A stretch of DNA of 64,000 bases, from contig WBZZ01001441.1 of the NCBI GenBank assembly GCA_019918135.1, positions 1 through 64,000 of the forward strand, written 5' to 3'. The DNA comes from Paulinella micropora (Eukaryota; Cercozoa; Imbricatea; Euglyphida; Paulinellidae). How positions within the stretch are numbered: the first letter of the stretch is position 1; each line of letters starts with the position of its first letter. A program made the translations under genes and the position numbers. Under the pieces are notes generated by a model. It worked only from the letters and a program-made list of their open reading frames with translations. It ran no database searches and was not told where the DNA came from. Positions 42,693-50,852 of this stretch are shown here, piece after piece.

Positions 42693-44771
42693 CTAATCCT
42701 CCACCCGCACCCAGTCGTAGCCCCGGTCAATCACGCACCAGGGCGAAAGCACGCCTTTCACTCTGTGCAGGGCCCTCATGCGCACCTCCTTGGCGGAGTA
42801 GTTGGCCTCGTACTGCTTGAAAACCTCGCAGTGTTCCCAGGGCAGAGTCGTCTTCTGCCTGCTCTCGAAACGAGGGGCAGGGATCCCGCCCTCGCCAAAG
42901 TACGCGCAGATAGTCGGGTCCCTGACCCGGCGCGCTCTCATTAGCATCTGTGCCATGATCCGCGCCGGTGGGCCTAGCTTCGAGATCTCCTTTTCATACG
43001 CACAGTGCAGAAAGACCTGGTCGACCAGGGTCTGGATATCTACCGCGACGGACATCTTGCTCGTGTAAATCAGCAGGCGGGGCGTCCCCTCATTGGCAGG
43101 GTCGTCTTTGAAGAAATCGTTGATAGTCGACATCAGAAACTTGCTGGTGCTCTTGCAAGTCTGGCCGTCCAGCAGCCTAATGAAGTCGCCGTCCTGCCAC
43201 GTTGCCCTGATCCTGTTCTCTCGCTCGTAGATCTCTTTCTCCTCCTGAGTACGCTTCTTCGGGTCTCTGTTGACAGTCGTCCGAACGTTGCCTCTCGTGC
43301 CGGGTGCGCACGGCCTCACGGACGCGATTTCAGGGAACAGCTTCTGTAGCGTGTCATACAGGGCCGCCGCCGCTCGCTGCGTGTGGCATGCGACCAGCAT
43401 CTTGGGAAAATCGTAGACGGCGTGCGCTACGATTTTCCCCAGCCAGTCATCAAACTCGGACACCATCAGCAAGCCTCTCCGCAGGTGTGGGGGCACGTAC
43501 TTGTAGTAGTGGAACCGTATGTCGTTTTGTGCCTCCTCCAGTGACGCTCTCCCTTCCCTTCTAGCCACTCCGCCCCCATCGCACAACAGCCAGTCGCGCA
43601 GGTGCGGCGACTTGTCGCAGTCCTTGTCCAAAATAAGTACCCTCTCGGCCATCCCGCACAGAGCCCTGAAGATGACGTCGTTCTGTCGCAGGTTGGTCCC
43701 GTTGGTCTCGACAGAAATACTCTGATTGAAGATGAGCATCGCTTCGTCGACCACCACCATCTGGTACAACTGGAACTCCGCCCGGTTCTTGGCCTGTGCC
43801 GAGGCAGACATTAGCTTCCAGATAGACTCGTACTGGATCATGATGATGCGCGCCTCGTAGATTTCCTCCCTGGTAGCGTTCTCGTACATGATCACGCCGG
43901 CAGATATCCCGTGGCCCGCCAGGTAGTTCTCCAACCGCTTGTCCGAGTTCTGGGCCTGTGACGTTCGGCCGACGACCCAAACGATCTTGGCGGCGAGGTT
44001 CTGCGCCAGCAGTTCGCGGACTGCGGCGAAGCCGCAGTGTGTCTTGCCCATGCCCGTGTGGCCGTTGATCACCACGTAGCGAGCTTGCTCGAAGGAGACC
44101 CTGTGCATCACTCTTTCCTGGTGGCCGTCGTCGCGGAACGTCTTGAGGTACAAGTCTTGCTCCGTAAGGTAGGCGATTGTGTGCTGGAAACCAGTGACCT
44201 TAGCCAGGTCCCCGTCAGACAAATCGCGCAGATAAACGGCTTCGCGGTCGCCCGGGTTCTCTCTCACTGGAGTGACTCGCCACTGGAGGTCGCTGGGAGG
44301 CGACAGCATCGGGACGGGGATGCGCACGCCATCCACCACGATCGACTTGCTGTCGGGACGAGGCTTTTCCACGCCAGAGAGCGCGCCGCCGTCCGCGATG
44401 TGCTGGTTGAGCTTCGCCACGTCGATCTCGGAGGCTCGTACAAACACCGCGTCGTGTACCAGCGTGCTCACGTTGTCTTTGCCAAAGTACTCGATCACGC
44501 GCATCATCACTTCGTTCTCGAAACGGGTCGTCAGGAAGTGAACGAACCTGCCCCGCAGGTTGTAGAACTTGATGCGGCCGTCGGGGCTCTCTGTCTGGCT
44601 CTTGGTCTTCTTGCACCATGCCCACAGCTTGGGAAAATACTTGGCCAGCCCTTGCACAGCCAGCTTGACGCTGCACTGCAGTTCGGCCAGAATGGGGTAC
44701 GCGTCCATTTTGTCGTCCGTATTGGCACCGGGGAGCCGTATCAGCACTCCGCCATGCACGAGGCGGAGCAT
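42693..44771 (-). CDS. TV-Pol-like plus origin-binding-type helicase (virus fossil)
   Basis: 692 residues. The front (about 1-150) resembles a family-A-related polymerase end: LRGRFVHFLTTRFENEVMM and STLVHDAVFVRASEID fit the helix and the HD motif (motif C) of TV-Pol/PolA enzymes. From about 230 a helicase follows: VINGHTGMGKTHCGF (Walker A), RIIMIQYESIWKL, YQMVVVDEAMLI (DEAx box), MLVACHTQRAAAALYDTL and LLIYTSKMSVAVDIQTLVDQ, the pattern of herpesvirus UL9-like origin-binding SF2 helicases. Together this would be a replicative polymerase-helicase. The adjacent 44791-45387 gene carries the matching polymerase front. Frame whole. Confidence 0.55.
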   Translation of the reverse strand: MLRLVHGGVLIRLPGANTDDKMDAYPILAELQCSVKLAVQGLAKYFPKLWAWCKKTKSQTESPDGRIKFYNLRGRFVHFLTTRFENEVMMRVIEYFGKDNVSTLVHDAVFVRASEIDVAKLNQHIADGGALSGVEKPRPDSKSIVVDGVRIPVPMLSPPSDLQWRVTPVRENPGDREAVYLRDLSDGDLAKVTGFQHTIAYLTEQDLYLKTFRDDGHQERVMHRVSFEQARYVVINGHTGMGKTHCGFAAVRELLAQNLAAKIVWVVGRTSQAQNSDKRLENYLAGHGISAGVIMYENATREEIYEARIIMIQYESIWKLMSASAQAKNRAEFQLYQMVVVDEAMLIFNQSISVETNGTNLRQNDVIFRALCGMAERVLILDKDCDKSPHLRDWLLCDGGGVARREGRASLEEAQNDIRFHYYKYVPPHLRRGLLMVSEFDDWLGKIVAHAVYDFPKMLVACHTQRAAAALYDTLQKLFPEIASVRPCAPGTRGNVRTTVNRDPKKRTQEEKEIYERENRIRATWQDGDFIRLLDGQTCKSTSKFLMSTINDFFKDDPANEGTPRLLIYTSKMSVAVDIQTLVDQVFLHCAYEKEISKLGPPARIMAQMLMRARRVRDPTICAYFGEGGIPAPRFESRQKTTLPWEHCEVFKQYEANYSAKEVRMRALHRVKGVLSPWCVIDRGYDWVRVED

Positions 44772-44790
44772 AACGTCCTTGACAAACGCG

Positions 44791-45387
44791 TCATCCGTAA
44801 CGCAGTGACGCCTTGACGCGGCGGAAGAAGCCTTCGCGGTCGGTCACGAACTCCCACAGCGGCGCCAGATCGGCCGCGGGCGACGACTTGAGCTCCGAGG
44901 CCAGCCAGTGCAAGAAAGGCACCGAGTTTCGTATGTCCAGCTCGAGCGTGTTTGACAGGGTGAGCCTCCTCAGTTCCCTTGGCGCCGACTGCAGCCCGTG
45001 CTCTGCGTACAAACGGCAGCCTGGCAGAGCGGCGTCAGGGCACTTTTTGGACTTGCGCGGGGCCTGCATCCCGCGCGGCAAGCGGTACGCCACCTCCAGT
45101 TTGCCCTTCTCGTTCACGTTGGTGTACAGGGCCAGCAGGTACCGCCTGTAGTTCGGCATCACTCTTTCGTCCTGGAGCAGGTCTCGCACCTTGACCAAGT
45201 CCGCTGTCTCGTGCAGCACGAGCGCTGGCTTGCCTCCCCCACTCCCGCTGTCGCCCTCTTCGCGCTGCTGTTTCCTCTCTTCGTCCACGTCCTCCTCCTC
45301 CTCGTCATTTTCCACTTCATCCACATAGAACTCCACGGGCCCGGGCGAAGGGGGCGGCGAGCAGTCCAGCACGATTTCCTCGTCCAT
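44791..45387 (-). CDS. TV-Pol-like N-terminal portion (virus fossil)
   Basis: 198 residues with a long acidic, disordered start (poly Glu/Asp to about 45). A conserved-looking block follows: CRLYAEHGLQSAPRELRRL, then NTLELDIRNSVPFLHWLASEL. The pattern Y..GLQ..PRE.R....L.......-D-I-x-N-x-x-P is the palm entry (motif A) of the TV-Pol family found in transposons and some viruses. It stands directly before the helicase-containing gene on the same strand. Identification is by motif only. Confidence 0.45.
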   Translation of the reverse strand: MDEEIVLDCSPPPSPGPVEFYVDEVENDEEEEDVDEERKQQREEGDSGSGGGKPALVLHETADLVKVRDLLQDERVMPNYRRYLLALYTNVNEKGKLEVAYRLPRGMQAPRKSKKCPDAALPGCRLYAEHGLQSAPRELRRLTLSNTLELDIRNSVPFLHWLASELKSSPAADLAPLWEFVTDREGFFRRVKASLRYG

Positions 45388-45919
45388 CGCTGGTCACTAT
45401 ACACATAGACACACGCAGAAACGTTTTTTGCGGCATTTTTTCCAAGCAGCGAAAATCTTGACGGGTTTTACGGTATTTTTAAGGGCACGAAAATTTTGAC
45501 GGGTTTTGCGGGCACAAGGAAATTTCGGCATTATCCGGCTCAGGTCACATACTTGCTTCAGAGAAGAAGCAAGTCTGAAGGCGACAAGGCCAGAACCGAA
45601 CCAGGCCAGGCACGCGTGCCTGCTCAATGGTGGGGGGAAGGGAGAAGGGAGAAGGGAGAAGGGAGAAGGGAAAGTAACGGTAAAGCGTGCCGATTCAGGA
45701 AAACGACCCCCCCCCCCCCCCCCCCTCCGGCCCCGATCCGATGAAACGACCCCCCTCTCTCAGGCGCCACCTGCCGCCAAGTCACCCCCCCCCCCCCCCT
45801 TCTCTCCGATGTCGGTTCAGAGGAAAGTACCACCCCCCCCCCCCTCTCCTCTGGGGCACGCTTGGCCCGTAATATCAGGAGGGGGGGGGGGTGGTCACGG
45901 CTGCCCCGGGGCACGGAGC
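45388..45919. other. Low-complexity border with poly-C runs
   Basis: No gene. Repeats of GGGAGAA (45640-45670), several long C runs (45711-45725, 45786-45800, 45831-45845) and a G run at 45882. It separates the virus fossil from the LRR palindrome. Confidence 0.6.
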
Positions 45920-45920
45920 G

Positions 45921-46120
45921 CAGGTGAACAAGGTGCTGCAAACTTTATCGCTTGAAAACAATAAGATTGGTGCTGATGGAGCTATGTTTGTCACATCTGC
46001 TTGTATGTGCAGGTGAACACAGGCCTTACGAAGCTGGATGTATCCGCGCATTGGAATGCCAGGAGCGAAGAAAAGATAGGCGCAGAAGGAGCAAAGGCGT
46101 TTGCTGATGCTCTCAAGGTC
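45921..46120 (+). pseudogene. LRR exons, left arm
   Basis: Two ribonuclease-inhibitor-type leucine-rich repeats: VLQTLSLENNKIGADGA (from about 45933) and VNTGLTKLDVSAHWNA followed by EKIGAEGAKAFADALK (about 46013-46120). LxxLxLxxNxIGxxGAxxLAxAL is the RI/NLR repeat signature. Each exon would code for one repeat. Only a gene fragment; flanking exons absent. Confidence 0.6.
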
Positions 46121-46126
46121 TTACCT

Positions 46127-46217
46127 TGATGGCTTCTGCGATGTGCCTGGCACCTTCCGGACCTATGCTGTTTGCAGTAATGTCCAGACTTGTGAGCTTG
46201 CTGTCCTTACTTCCCTG
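46127..46217 (-). pseudogene. LRR exon, left arm, opposite strand
   Basis: Mirror copy of the exon at 47250-47338, encoding KLTSLDITANSIGPEGARHI. It faces the plus-strand LRR exon that ends only 6 bp away. Confidence 0.6.
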
Positions 46218-46375
46218 TATCATTCAAAACAAAAGTTTTAGATATTACTACGCATATCATATTATGTACAGAGTGCTATTATTATTTACATACATATGAT
46301 AATAGCATTTTTTATATGTGCTACCCGCGCGCGGTAGCGTTTGTGTGTGCATATGAGAGAGACACAGAGTGAGTG

Positions 46376-46407
<32 letters not shown>

Positions 46408-46714
46408 ACACTCAGGAGAGAGAGAGAGTGTGGACATCACCCCCCCGAATTATCCGGTAAAAAACTTATTTATAGATTTCGTCTGGCCGGACACGTCTGA
46501 AATGCCAATTTGATCCTGGTCTTTTGGCGGCTTTTTGTTTTTGCGTCACTGAGCTAATACAACGAGACATCATTCTCTTTTTTGAGGACTGTGTTTGGTT
46601 ATATTACCGACTTACTCTTCCATTGAGCTATCGTTGGGGATAGTACATTTGGAATCCATGATTGCTTGTTTGTAAGTTTTTTGTTTGAGGATGAGTAGGA
46701 GTGTTTGTTTTCGT

Positions 46715-46782
46715 CTGATATCTGTGCGACAGATCAGCGAAAAATAAATTTGTGCTTATCTGATGTCTGTACGACAGATCAG
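46715..46782. repeat. Two tandem hairpins in the palindrome spacer
   Basis: CTGATATCTGTGCGACAGATC (46715-46735, plus AG) and its near copy from 46760 to 46782 each fold through ATCTGT/ACAGAT-type stems with a 3-nt loop. Confidence 0.7.
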
Positions 46783-47054
46783 AAAAGAAATCAGCCTTTA
46801 GCTATGGACTCCAAATGTACTATCCCCAACGATAGCTCAATGGAAGAGTAAGTCGGTAATATAACCAAACACAGTCCTCAAAAAAGAGAATGATGTCTCG
46901 TTGTATTAGCTCAGTGACGCAAAGACAAAAAGCCGCCAAAAGACCAGGATCAAATTGGCATTTCAGACGTGTCCGGCCAGACGAAATCTATAAATAAGTT
47001 TTTTACCTGATAATTCGGGGGGTGATGTCCACACTCTCTCTCTCTCCTGAGTGT

Positions 47055-47086
<32 letters not shown>

Positions 47087-47249
47087 CACTCACTCTGTGT
47101 CTCTCTCATATGCACACACAAACGCTACCGCGCGCGGGTAGCACATATAAAAAAATGCTATTATCACATGTATGTAAATAATAATAGCACTCTGTACATA
47201 ATATGATATGCGTAGTAATATCTAAAACTTTTGTTTTGAATGATACAGG

Positions 47250-47338
47250 GAAGTAAGGACAGCAAGCTCACAAGTCTGGACATTACTGCAAACAGCATAG
47301 GTCCGGAAGGTGCCAGGCACATCGCAGAAGCCATCAAG
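47250..47338 (+). pseudogene. LRR exon, right arm
   Basis: Between acceptor TGATACAG and donor GTAAGACC: one 30-residue RI-type repeat, KLTSLDITANSIGPEGARH then IAEAIK. Multiples of three, so phase-0 exon-per-repeat architecture. Confidence 0.65.
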
Positions 47339-47344
47339 GTAAGA

Positions 47345-47543
47345 CCTTGAGAGCATCAGCAAACGCCTTTGCTCCTTCTGCGCCTATCTTTTCATCGCTC
47401 CTGGCATTCCAATGCGCGGATACATCCAGCTTCGTAAGGCCTGTGTTCACCTGCACATACAAGCAGATGTGACAAACATAGCTCCATCAGCACCAATCTT
47501 ATTGTTTTCAAGCGATAAAGTTTGCAGCACGTTGTTCACCTGC
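47345..47543 (-). pseudogene. LRR exons, right arm, opposite strand
   Basis: Mirror of 45921-46120: LTKLDVSAHWNA and LQTLSLENN repeats on the minus strand. Its outer end abuts the capsid-like fragment of the Polinton-like element. Confidence 0.6.
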
Positions 47544-47544
47544 A

Positions 47545-47984
47545 CCGGCACTTCCATTATCGTGGTTTTCAAGTGTCAGAAAGTCCTTCATAGAAGTTTC
47601 AGCCTTCCAAATAATCTTTGTAAAATTACCAACTTCATTTACATCACACAGATAAACACCGCTACGGGTTTGAAGTTGAATTGTCTAATAGGAGCCAGAC
47701 AATCCATATAGCATTTGTTATAGTTCGCAGCGATTGCTGGTGGGGCATAAGTAAAACTAAAGACAGAGCGGGCTAAGTTAAATGGCCTGCTGATAAGGTC
47801 AAAGTTGCTTTCTTGTCCTCCTGCGGTAGTAACAGTAATATTTCCCCGCACCTTCTCGCGGAGTTAGTTTATTCAAACGATACGAAGCACTGATATAGTC
47901 AGTTCTAGAAAAGTCTAGTTCGCCTCCTTGTTGATTTGGCATTTTGTTTTTTTTTGAAGTTTTGTTGTTTTGGACTACTTCCAA
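47545..47984 (-). CDS. Major-capsid-like fragment (PLV fossil)
   Basis: Starts around MPNQQGGELDFSRTDYISAS and continues with ESNFDLISRPFNLARSVFSF. The start and the position next to the penton-like gene fit the N-terminal part of a double-jelly-roll major capsid protein of Polinton-like viruses. Only the first third or less is present before the palindrome. Broken. Identification is tentative because the conserved jelly-roll core is missing. Confidence 0.4.
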
Positions 47985-48064
47985 AACGACGTAGGTGTAA
48001 ATTAACTAATTCACCAGAATATATTATAGAAAAAATAAATAATTCTAAAATAAAATTAATTATT

Positions 48065-48188
48065 GATATTTTATTCACCCGCTTTCGCGGTTTCATAAAA
48101 CATCGTTTTTACTTTAATGGTTTTCGATGTTTGACAATAAACGAGAAATATGGCGATTAGCCAGATAGAAGTGAAATTGTCAAATATC
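48065..48188. promoter_or_regulatory. Double-hairpin module 1
   Basis: Hairpin A 48065-48104 (GATATTTTAT with ATAAAACATC) and hairpin B 48126-48188 (GATGTTTGACAAT with ATTGTCAAATATC). Lies between the capsid-like and penton-like genes; B begins 2 nt past the penton stop. Confidence 0.75.
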
Positions 48189-48189
48189 T

Positions 48190-48999
48190 TTATCTAGATT
48201 TTAACAAATTGAAAACTGATGTAAATAAATTAAAATAATTCGTTTCACTGTAAATTAATAATGTCATAACAATACCTAACCCATAAAGATTTATAGCCTG
48301 ATCGTTTTCGTCTGTAAGATAAAACCTATATACATTATTTGAACTGGTTGATAATTTCTTACCATACTCAGACCCACTTCCGTCGTATATAATGGCTCCA
48401 AATGGAATTTCGTTGGCAGTGTATATTTCTTGTAGCACGTGATTATCTCCTTCCCCCACTAAGTCTGATTGAAGATACAGAGTTTTTTCACCAGTTAGAA
48501 TAATTACATTTGGTGATTTAATAAAATTATTAGCAAAGAAATATATTGAATTTCTATCAAACCCCATAACCTCGTGAATACGTGTATCACCATCAAATAT
48601 AAACCGCGGTTGAATTCCTTTATTCTCTGACACACTGAATAATAATTTTCCTTCTTCTGGTTCGTTGGTATTATTACTGGATACCACATAAGTATAATTA
48701 TTTGGGCTGTCTGCGGTTAGCACCTCGGCCAGTTTATTTTTTAAGTTGTTCATTGTGTAGTTGCCCTCAGGTATCGTAATTAAAGCCTCATGCCCGTCTT
48801 CGGATACTGTAAAAGTATTATATGGCGAAGCCACTGAATAATACAACTTCGGCACATAGATATGTAATATTTTACAATGTGTGGGATTGTCTAACCCCTT
48901 CATATTGACTTCGTGTGTAAAGTCGCTGTCTGTGCCAGTTATCCTATTTTTGCTGTTGATATAGTAAATACCCGAACTTCTCCCACCTTTGTACTCCAT
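48190..48999 (-). CDS. Penton/minor-capsid-like protein (PLV fossil)
   Basis: 269 residues, frame whole. YINSKNRITGTDSDFTHEVN near the start, CKILHIYVPKLYYSV, ITIPEGNYTMNNLKNKLAEV (about 90-110), later FLTDENDQ-type strands. An N-terminal arm, the I-x-I-P-x-G-x-Y-x-x-x-x-L pattern and beta-rich composition are what PLV and virophage minor capsid (penton, single jelly-roll) proteins show. It follows the major-capsid-like fragment as in related elements. The stop codon lies 2 nt before hairpin B of the intergenic module. Confidence 0.5.
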   Translation of the reverse strand: MEYKGGRSSGIYYINSKNRITGTDSDFTHEVNMKGLDNPTHCKILHIYVPKLYYSVASPYNTFTVSEDGHEALITIPEGNYTMNNLKNKLAEVLTADSPNNYTYVVSSNNTNEPEEGKLLFSVSENKGIQPRFIFDGDTRIHEVMGFDRNSIYFFANNFIKSPNVIILTGEKTLYLQSDLVGEGDNHVLQEIYTANEIPFGAIIYDGSGSEYGKKLSTSSNNVYRFYLTDENDQAINLYGLGIVMTLLIYSETNYFNLFTSVFNLLKSR

Positions 49000-49006
49000 T
49001 GATATA

Positions 49007-49161
49007 GATATTTTAGAATTACGCTTCTATCGGGCTAATTGCCAGATTTCTCGCTACATTCTAAACTTCTTTTTTTTATTTTGAAAAAAATTAATCTGTT
49101 TTCGATGTTTATCAACAAACGAGAATGAGCGAAGCGAATGAAAGTGTAGTTGATAAATATC
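49007..49161. promoter_or_regulatory. Double-hairpin module 2
   Basis: Hairpin A 49007-49069 (GATATTTTAGAAT with ATTCTAAACTTC) is 8 nt upstream of the penton ATG; hairpin B 49104-49161 (GATGTTTATCAAC with GTTGATAAATATC) sits at the 3' end of the protease region. The B loop includes GAGAATGAGCGAAGCGAATG. Confidence 0.8.
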
Positions 49162-49597
49162 TTTTATAAAAAGGTGTCAAAGCCATACCCATTCTGTGCT
49201 TTTAATTTTTCCGCTTCTTCTTCTTTTAAGTCTGTATATTCACTGGCAAACTTAAACCGGTTTCCTTTCGCCCGCTCCATTAAAAACCTCATACTATGCC
49301 ACCGCACGTGTCTGAGGTGTTTGATTGTTGTTTTACTTGATTAACCTTCATTAATAAATAACTATCTGGATTACTTTGGTCAATTAGTTGTTTCATTTGT
49401 TGTTGAAAGTCTTCTGTTGGCTCGTAAAGTGCTAAAGGGTCATACACTTCAACACTCCTGTCTTTATCTAGACTTATCCATACAGCCATCCAGTGCTGTC
49501 CTTTTTTGTTGCTCGGGTCGGTATTCATAATAAATCCGTATCGCTTTCTGCTTCCGGGCTTCAACTTGTAGATTTCATCACTAGCAATTGTTCCCAA
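49162..49597 (-). CDS. Adenain-like cysteine protease, broken (PLV fossil)
   Basis: The segment GQHWMAVWISLDKDRSVEVYD (21 residues in the protein; His within GQHW, Asp in VYDPLA) and SDTCGGI supply the His, Asp and Cys positions of the adenovirus-type maturation protease (Ulp1/C5 fold). LEKPGSRKRYGFIMNTDPS-like strand sequence precedes it. It would trim capsid proteins during virion maturation. The gene continues towards hairpin B of module 2. Broken in about one place. Confidence 0.65.
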
Positions 49598-49612
49598 ATA
49601 CCATCCATATTT

Positions 49613-50272
49613 TTACATTATGTCATCTATTTCATTAGTCATTAGTCCCCGCCCCTCTCCTTCCTGCATGGATTGCTCTTGCTGTTGTTGCTGTGGCTCC
49701 TCTTGTTGTTGTTGCTGTGGCTTATCTTGCTGTTGTTGCTGTGGCTCCTCTTGCTGTTGTTGCTTCGTAGAACTGATGCTCGGTGGTGAAGTATCCACTG
49801 GCGGTAGCGGCGTCTCCGCGACGCTCGGGGGTATGGTAGAAGTTGTTAAAAACAACACCTCCTGGGGCATCCCTTCATCAACATTTAAATCCGCTGAAAC
49901 TTGTTTATCCACATTCGGGTCTATAGTCATTTTGCTAGTTAGAGTTTTTACAAAGTCCTTTTTATTCATTGTGTGCCTCCAATCATTGCGGGATAGATAT
50001 GTTTTAATTATTTTTATTGAAAATACCTTATCAATTAATTTTCCTAATGTCTTCGCTCCACTCCCTTTTTCTTTAACATCTCCAACATTTTGGAGATACC
50101 CCATATACTCTTCATATCTAGCATAATCCGCTACTTTTCTTTTTAAGTTTTCCTTTTCATTTCCAACATCAATATTAAACTTTTTAATCCTGTTAATTAT
50201 CCATTTTTGAAGTATCATAAGAGAATTAACACCAAAAACGTAGGTGCTGACAGCATTTCGAAAAACTTGCAA
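49613..50272 (-). CDS. Unrecognised Gln-repeat protein (PLV fossil)
   Basis: 219 residues. A charged helical front (NRIKKFNIDVGNEKENLKR) is followed by MNKKDFVKTLTSKMTIDPN and a Pro/Ser linker, then four Gln-rich blocks of the type EEPQQQQQ or DKPQQQQQ (about 170-200) and a short end NEIDDIM. Repeat length variation is likely. No family assigned. Next to the protease in the capsid-gene neighbourhood, so a virion or scaffold role is possible. Confidence 0.45.
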   Translation of the reverse strand: MQVFRNAVSTYVFGVNSLMILQKWIINRIKKFNIDVGNEKENLKRKVADYARYEEYMGYLQNVGDVKEKGSGAKTLGKLIDKVFSIKIIKTYLSRNDWRHTMNKKDFVKTLTSKMTIDPNVDKQVSADLNVDEGMPQEVLFLTTSTIPPSVAETPLPPVDTSPPSISSTKQQQQEEPQQQQQDKPQQQQQEEPQQQQQEQSMQEGEGRGLMTNEIDDIM

Positions 50273-50483
50273 TTGTTTGCAAGATAACTCTAAACATTAC
50301 AACATAAAACGACAACTACATACTATTAATTATCATTCTTACTACAACAACTTACGATGGTAAGGACACTATGATATATGTATTCGACTTCCAGCGACTT
50401 GACATCGGAGTTATTATCAATCACACGACAACCGCACACAAATCTGTGCCAAGAAGGATACAAACCCAACTAGAAGAATAAAA

Positions 50484-50852
50484 TTAGATAGCTACACTCA
50501 CGTAGACATGCACACTGGCAAACAGACACAAAAGGAAAAAGAGACGAAACCCAAATATAGGCTCTTTGCAATTTAATTTTTTATTACCTTCACTATCTAG
50601 TCTCTTTTTTAAAGCCTGTGCTAACTCTTTTATAGTAATGTTTGGGTGATGAGTTTTTGAAAATCCAGAGATTAAAAATGGATTAATTTGTAAATTTTCA
50701 AGATACTTACCCTTTTCTTCCGTCTTCTTTTTTTCCTTTTCAAGTTTTTCTTTATATTCTTCTGCTAACTTTTTCTGTTCTTCTAAAGATGTTGCTGTGG
50801 CTATAGCCGTCTGAATACCTTGACTGGCTTTTTGTAAGTCTTTGAGACTCAT
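50484..50852 (-). CDS. Small coiled-coil protein with hydrophobic end (PLV fossil)
   Basis: 122 residues: a coiled-coil Glu/Lys stretch (about 20-50), NPFLISGFSKTHHPNITIK, and a hydrophobic C-terminus (RLFFLLCLFASVHVYVSVAI) that could be a membrane anchor or read-on sequence. Overlaps the start of the next gene by 4 nt, which suggests co-transcription. The 210 nt between 50273 and 50483 hold nothing recognised. Confidence 0.35.
   Translation of the reverse strand: MSLKDLQKASQGIQTAIATATSLEEQKKLAEEYKEKLEKEKKKTEEKGKYLENLQINPFLISGFSKTHHPNITIKELAQALKKRLDSEGNKKLNCKEPIFGFRLFFLLCLFASVHVYVSVAI

Larger units (their letters stand above)
31234..45387. mobile_element. Endogenous nucleocytovirus-like fragment (fossil)
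   Basis: About 14 kb of tightly packed, intronless, GC-rich genes on both strands, unlike the spliced genes around it. VLTF2-like, VLTF3-like, PCNA-like, ssDNA-binding-like, ribonucleotide reductase and F-box genes together point to a large DNA virus of the Nucleocytoviricota type, though replication seems to use a TV-Pol/helicase rather than PolB and D5, which I do not see here. No capsid gene lies in this part. Several genes are whole or nearly so, others are broken (roughly six to ten breaks in all), so it is a fossil of moderate age. Left border at a SINE tail, right border in C/G-rich low-complexity DNA. Confidence 0.7.
45920..47543. repeat. 1.6-kb palindrome of LRR-gene sequence
   Basis: Left arm 45920-46660 and right arm 46804-47543 are near-perfect reverse complements (differences such as AAGG against AACG at the tips); the spacer is 143 nt. 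Each arm carries LRR-coding exons on both strands and microsatellites ((GT)n, (GA)n) at mirrored places. Such high arm identity means a recent inverted duplication or ongoing homogenisation. It could also be a foldback element; no target duplication was seen. Confidence 0.9.

Noticed and set aside
44037-44816. Plus-strand frame opposite the helicase gene
   Set aside because: Antisense shadow kept open by the GC-rich codon bias of the real gene.
31234-45387. Herpesvirus or mirusvirus origin based on the UL9-like helicase
   Set aside because: No HK97-type capsid, terminase or portal gene is visible; VLTF2-like and VLTF3-like genes favour a nucleocytovirus-type source. Not excluded, since only part of the virus is here.
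46370-46430. GT and GA dinucleotide runs as a regulatory element
   Set aside because: Simple microsatellites mirrored in both palindrome arms; nothing suggests function.
48126-48188. Rho-independent bacterial terminator
   Set aside because: The hairpins are AT-rich, lack a consistent U-run on the correct strand and lie in a eukaryotic virus fossil; a virophage-type hairpin signal fits better.
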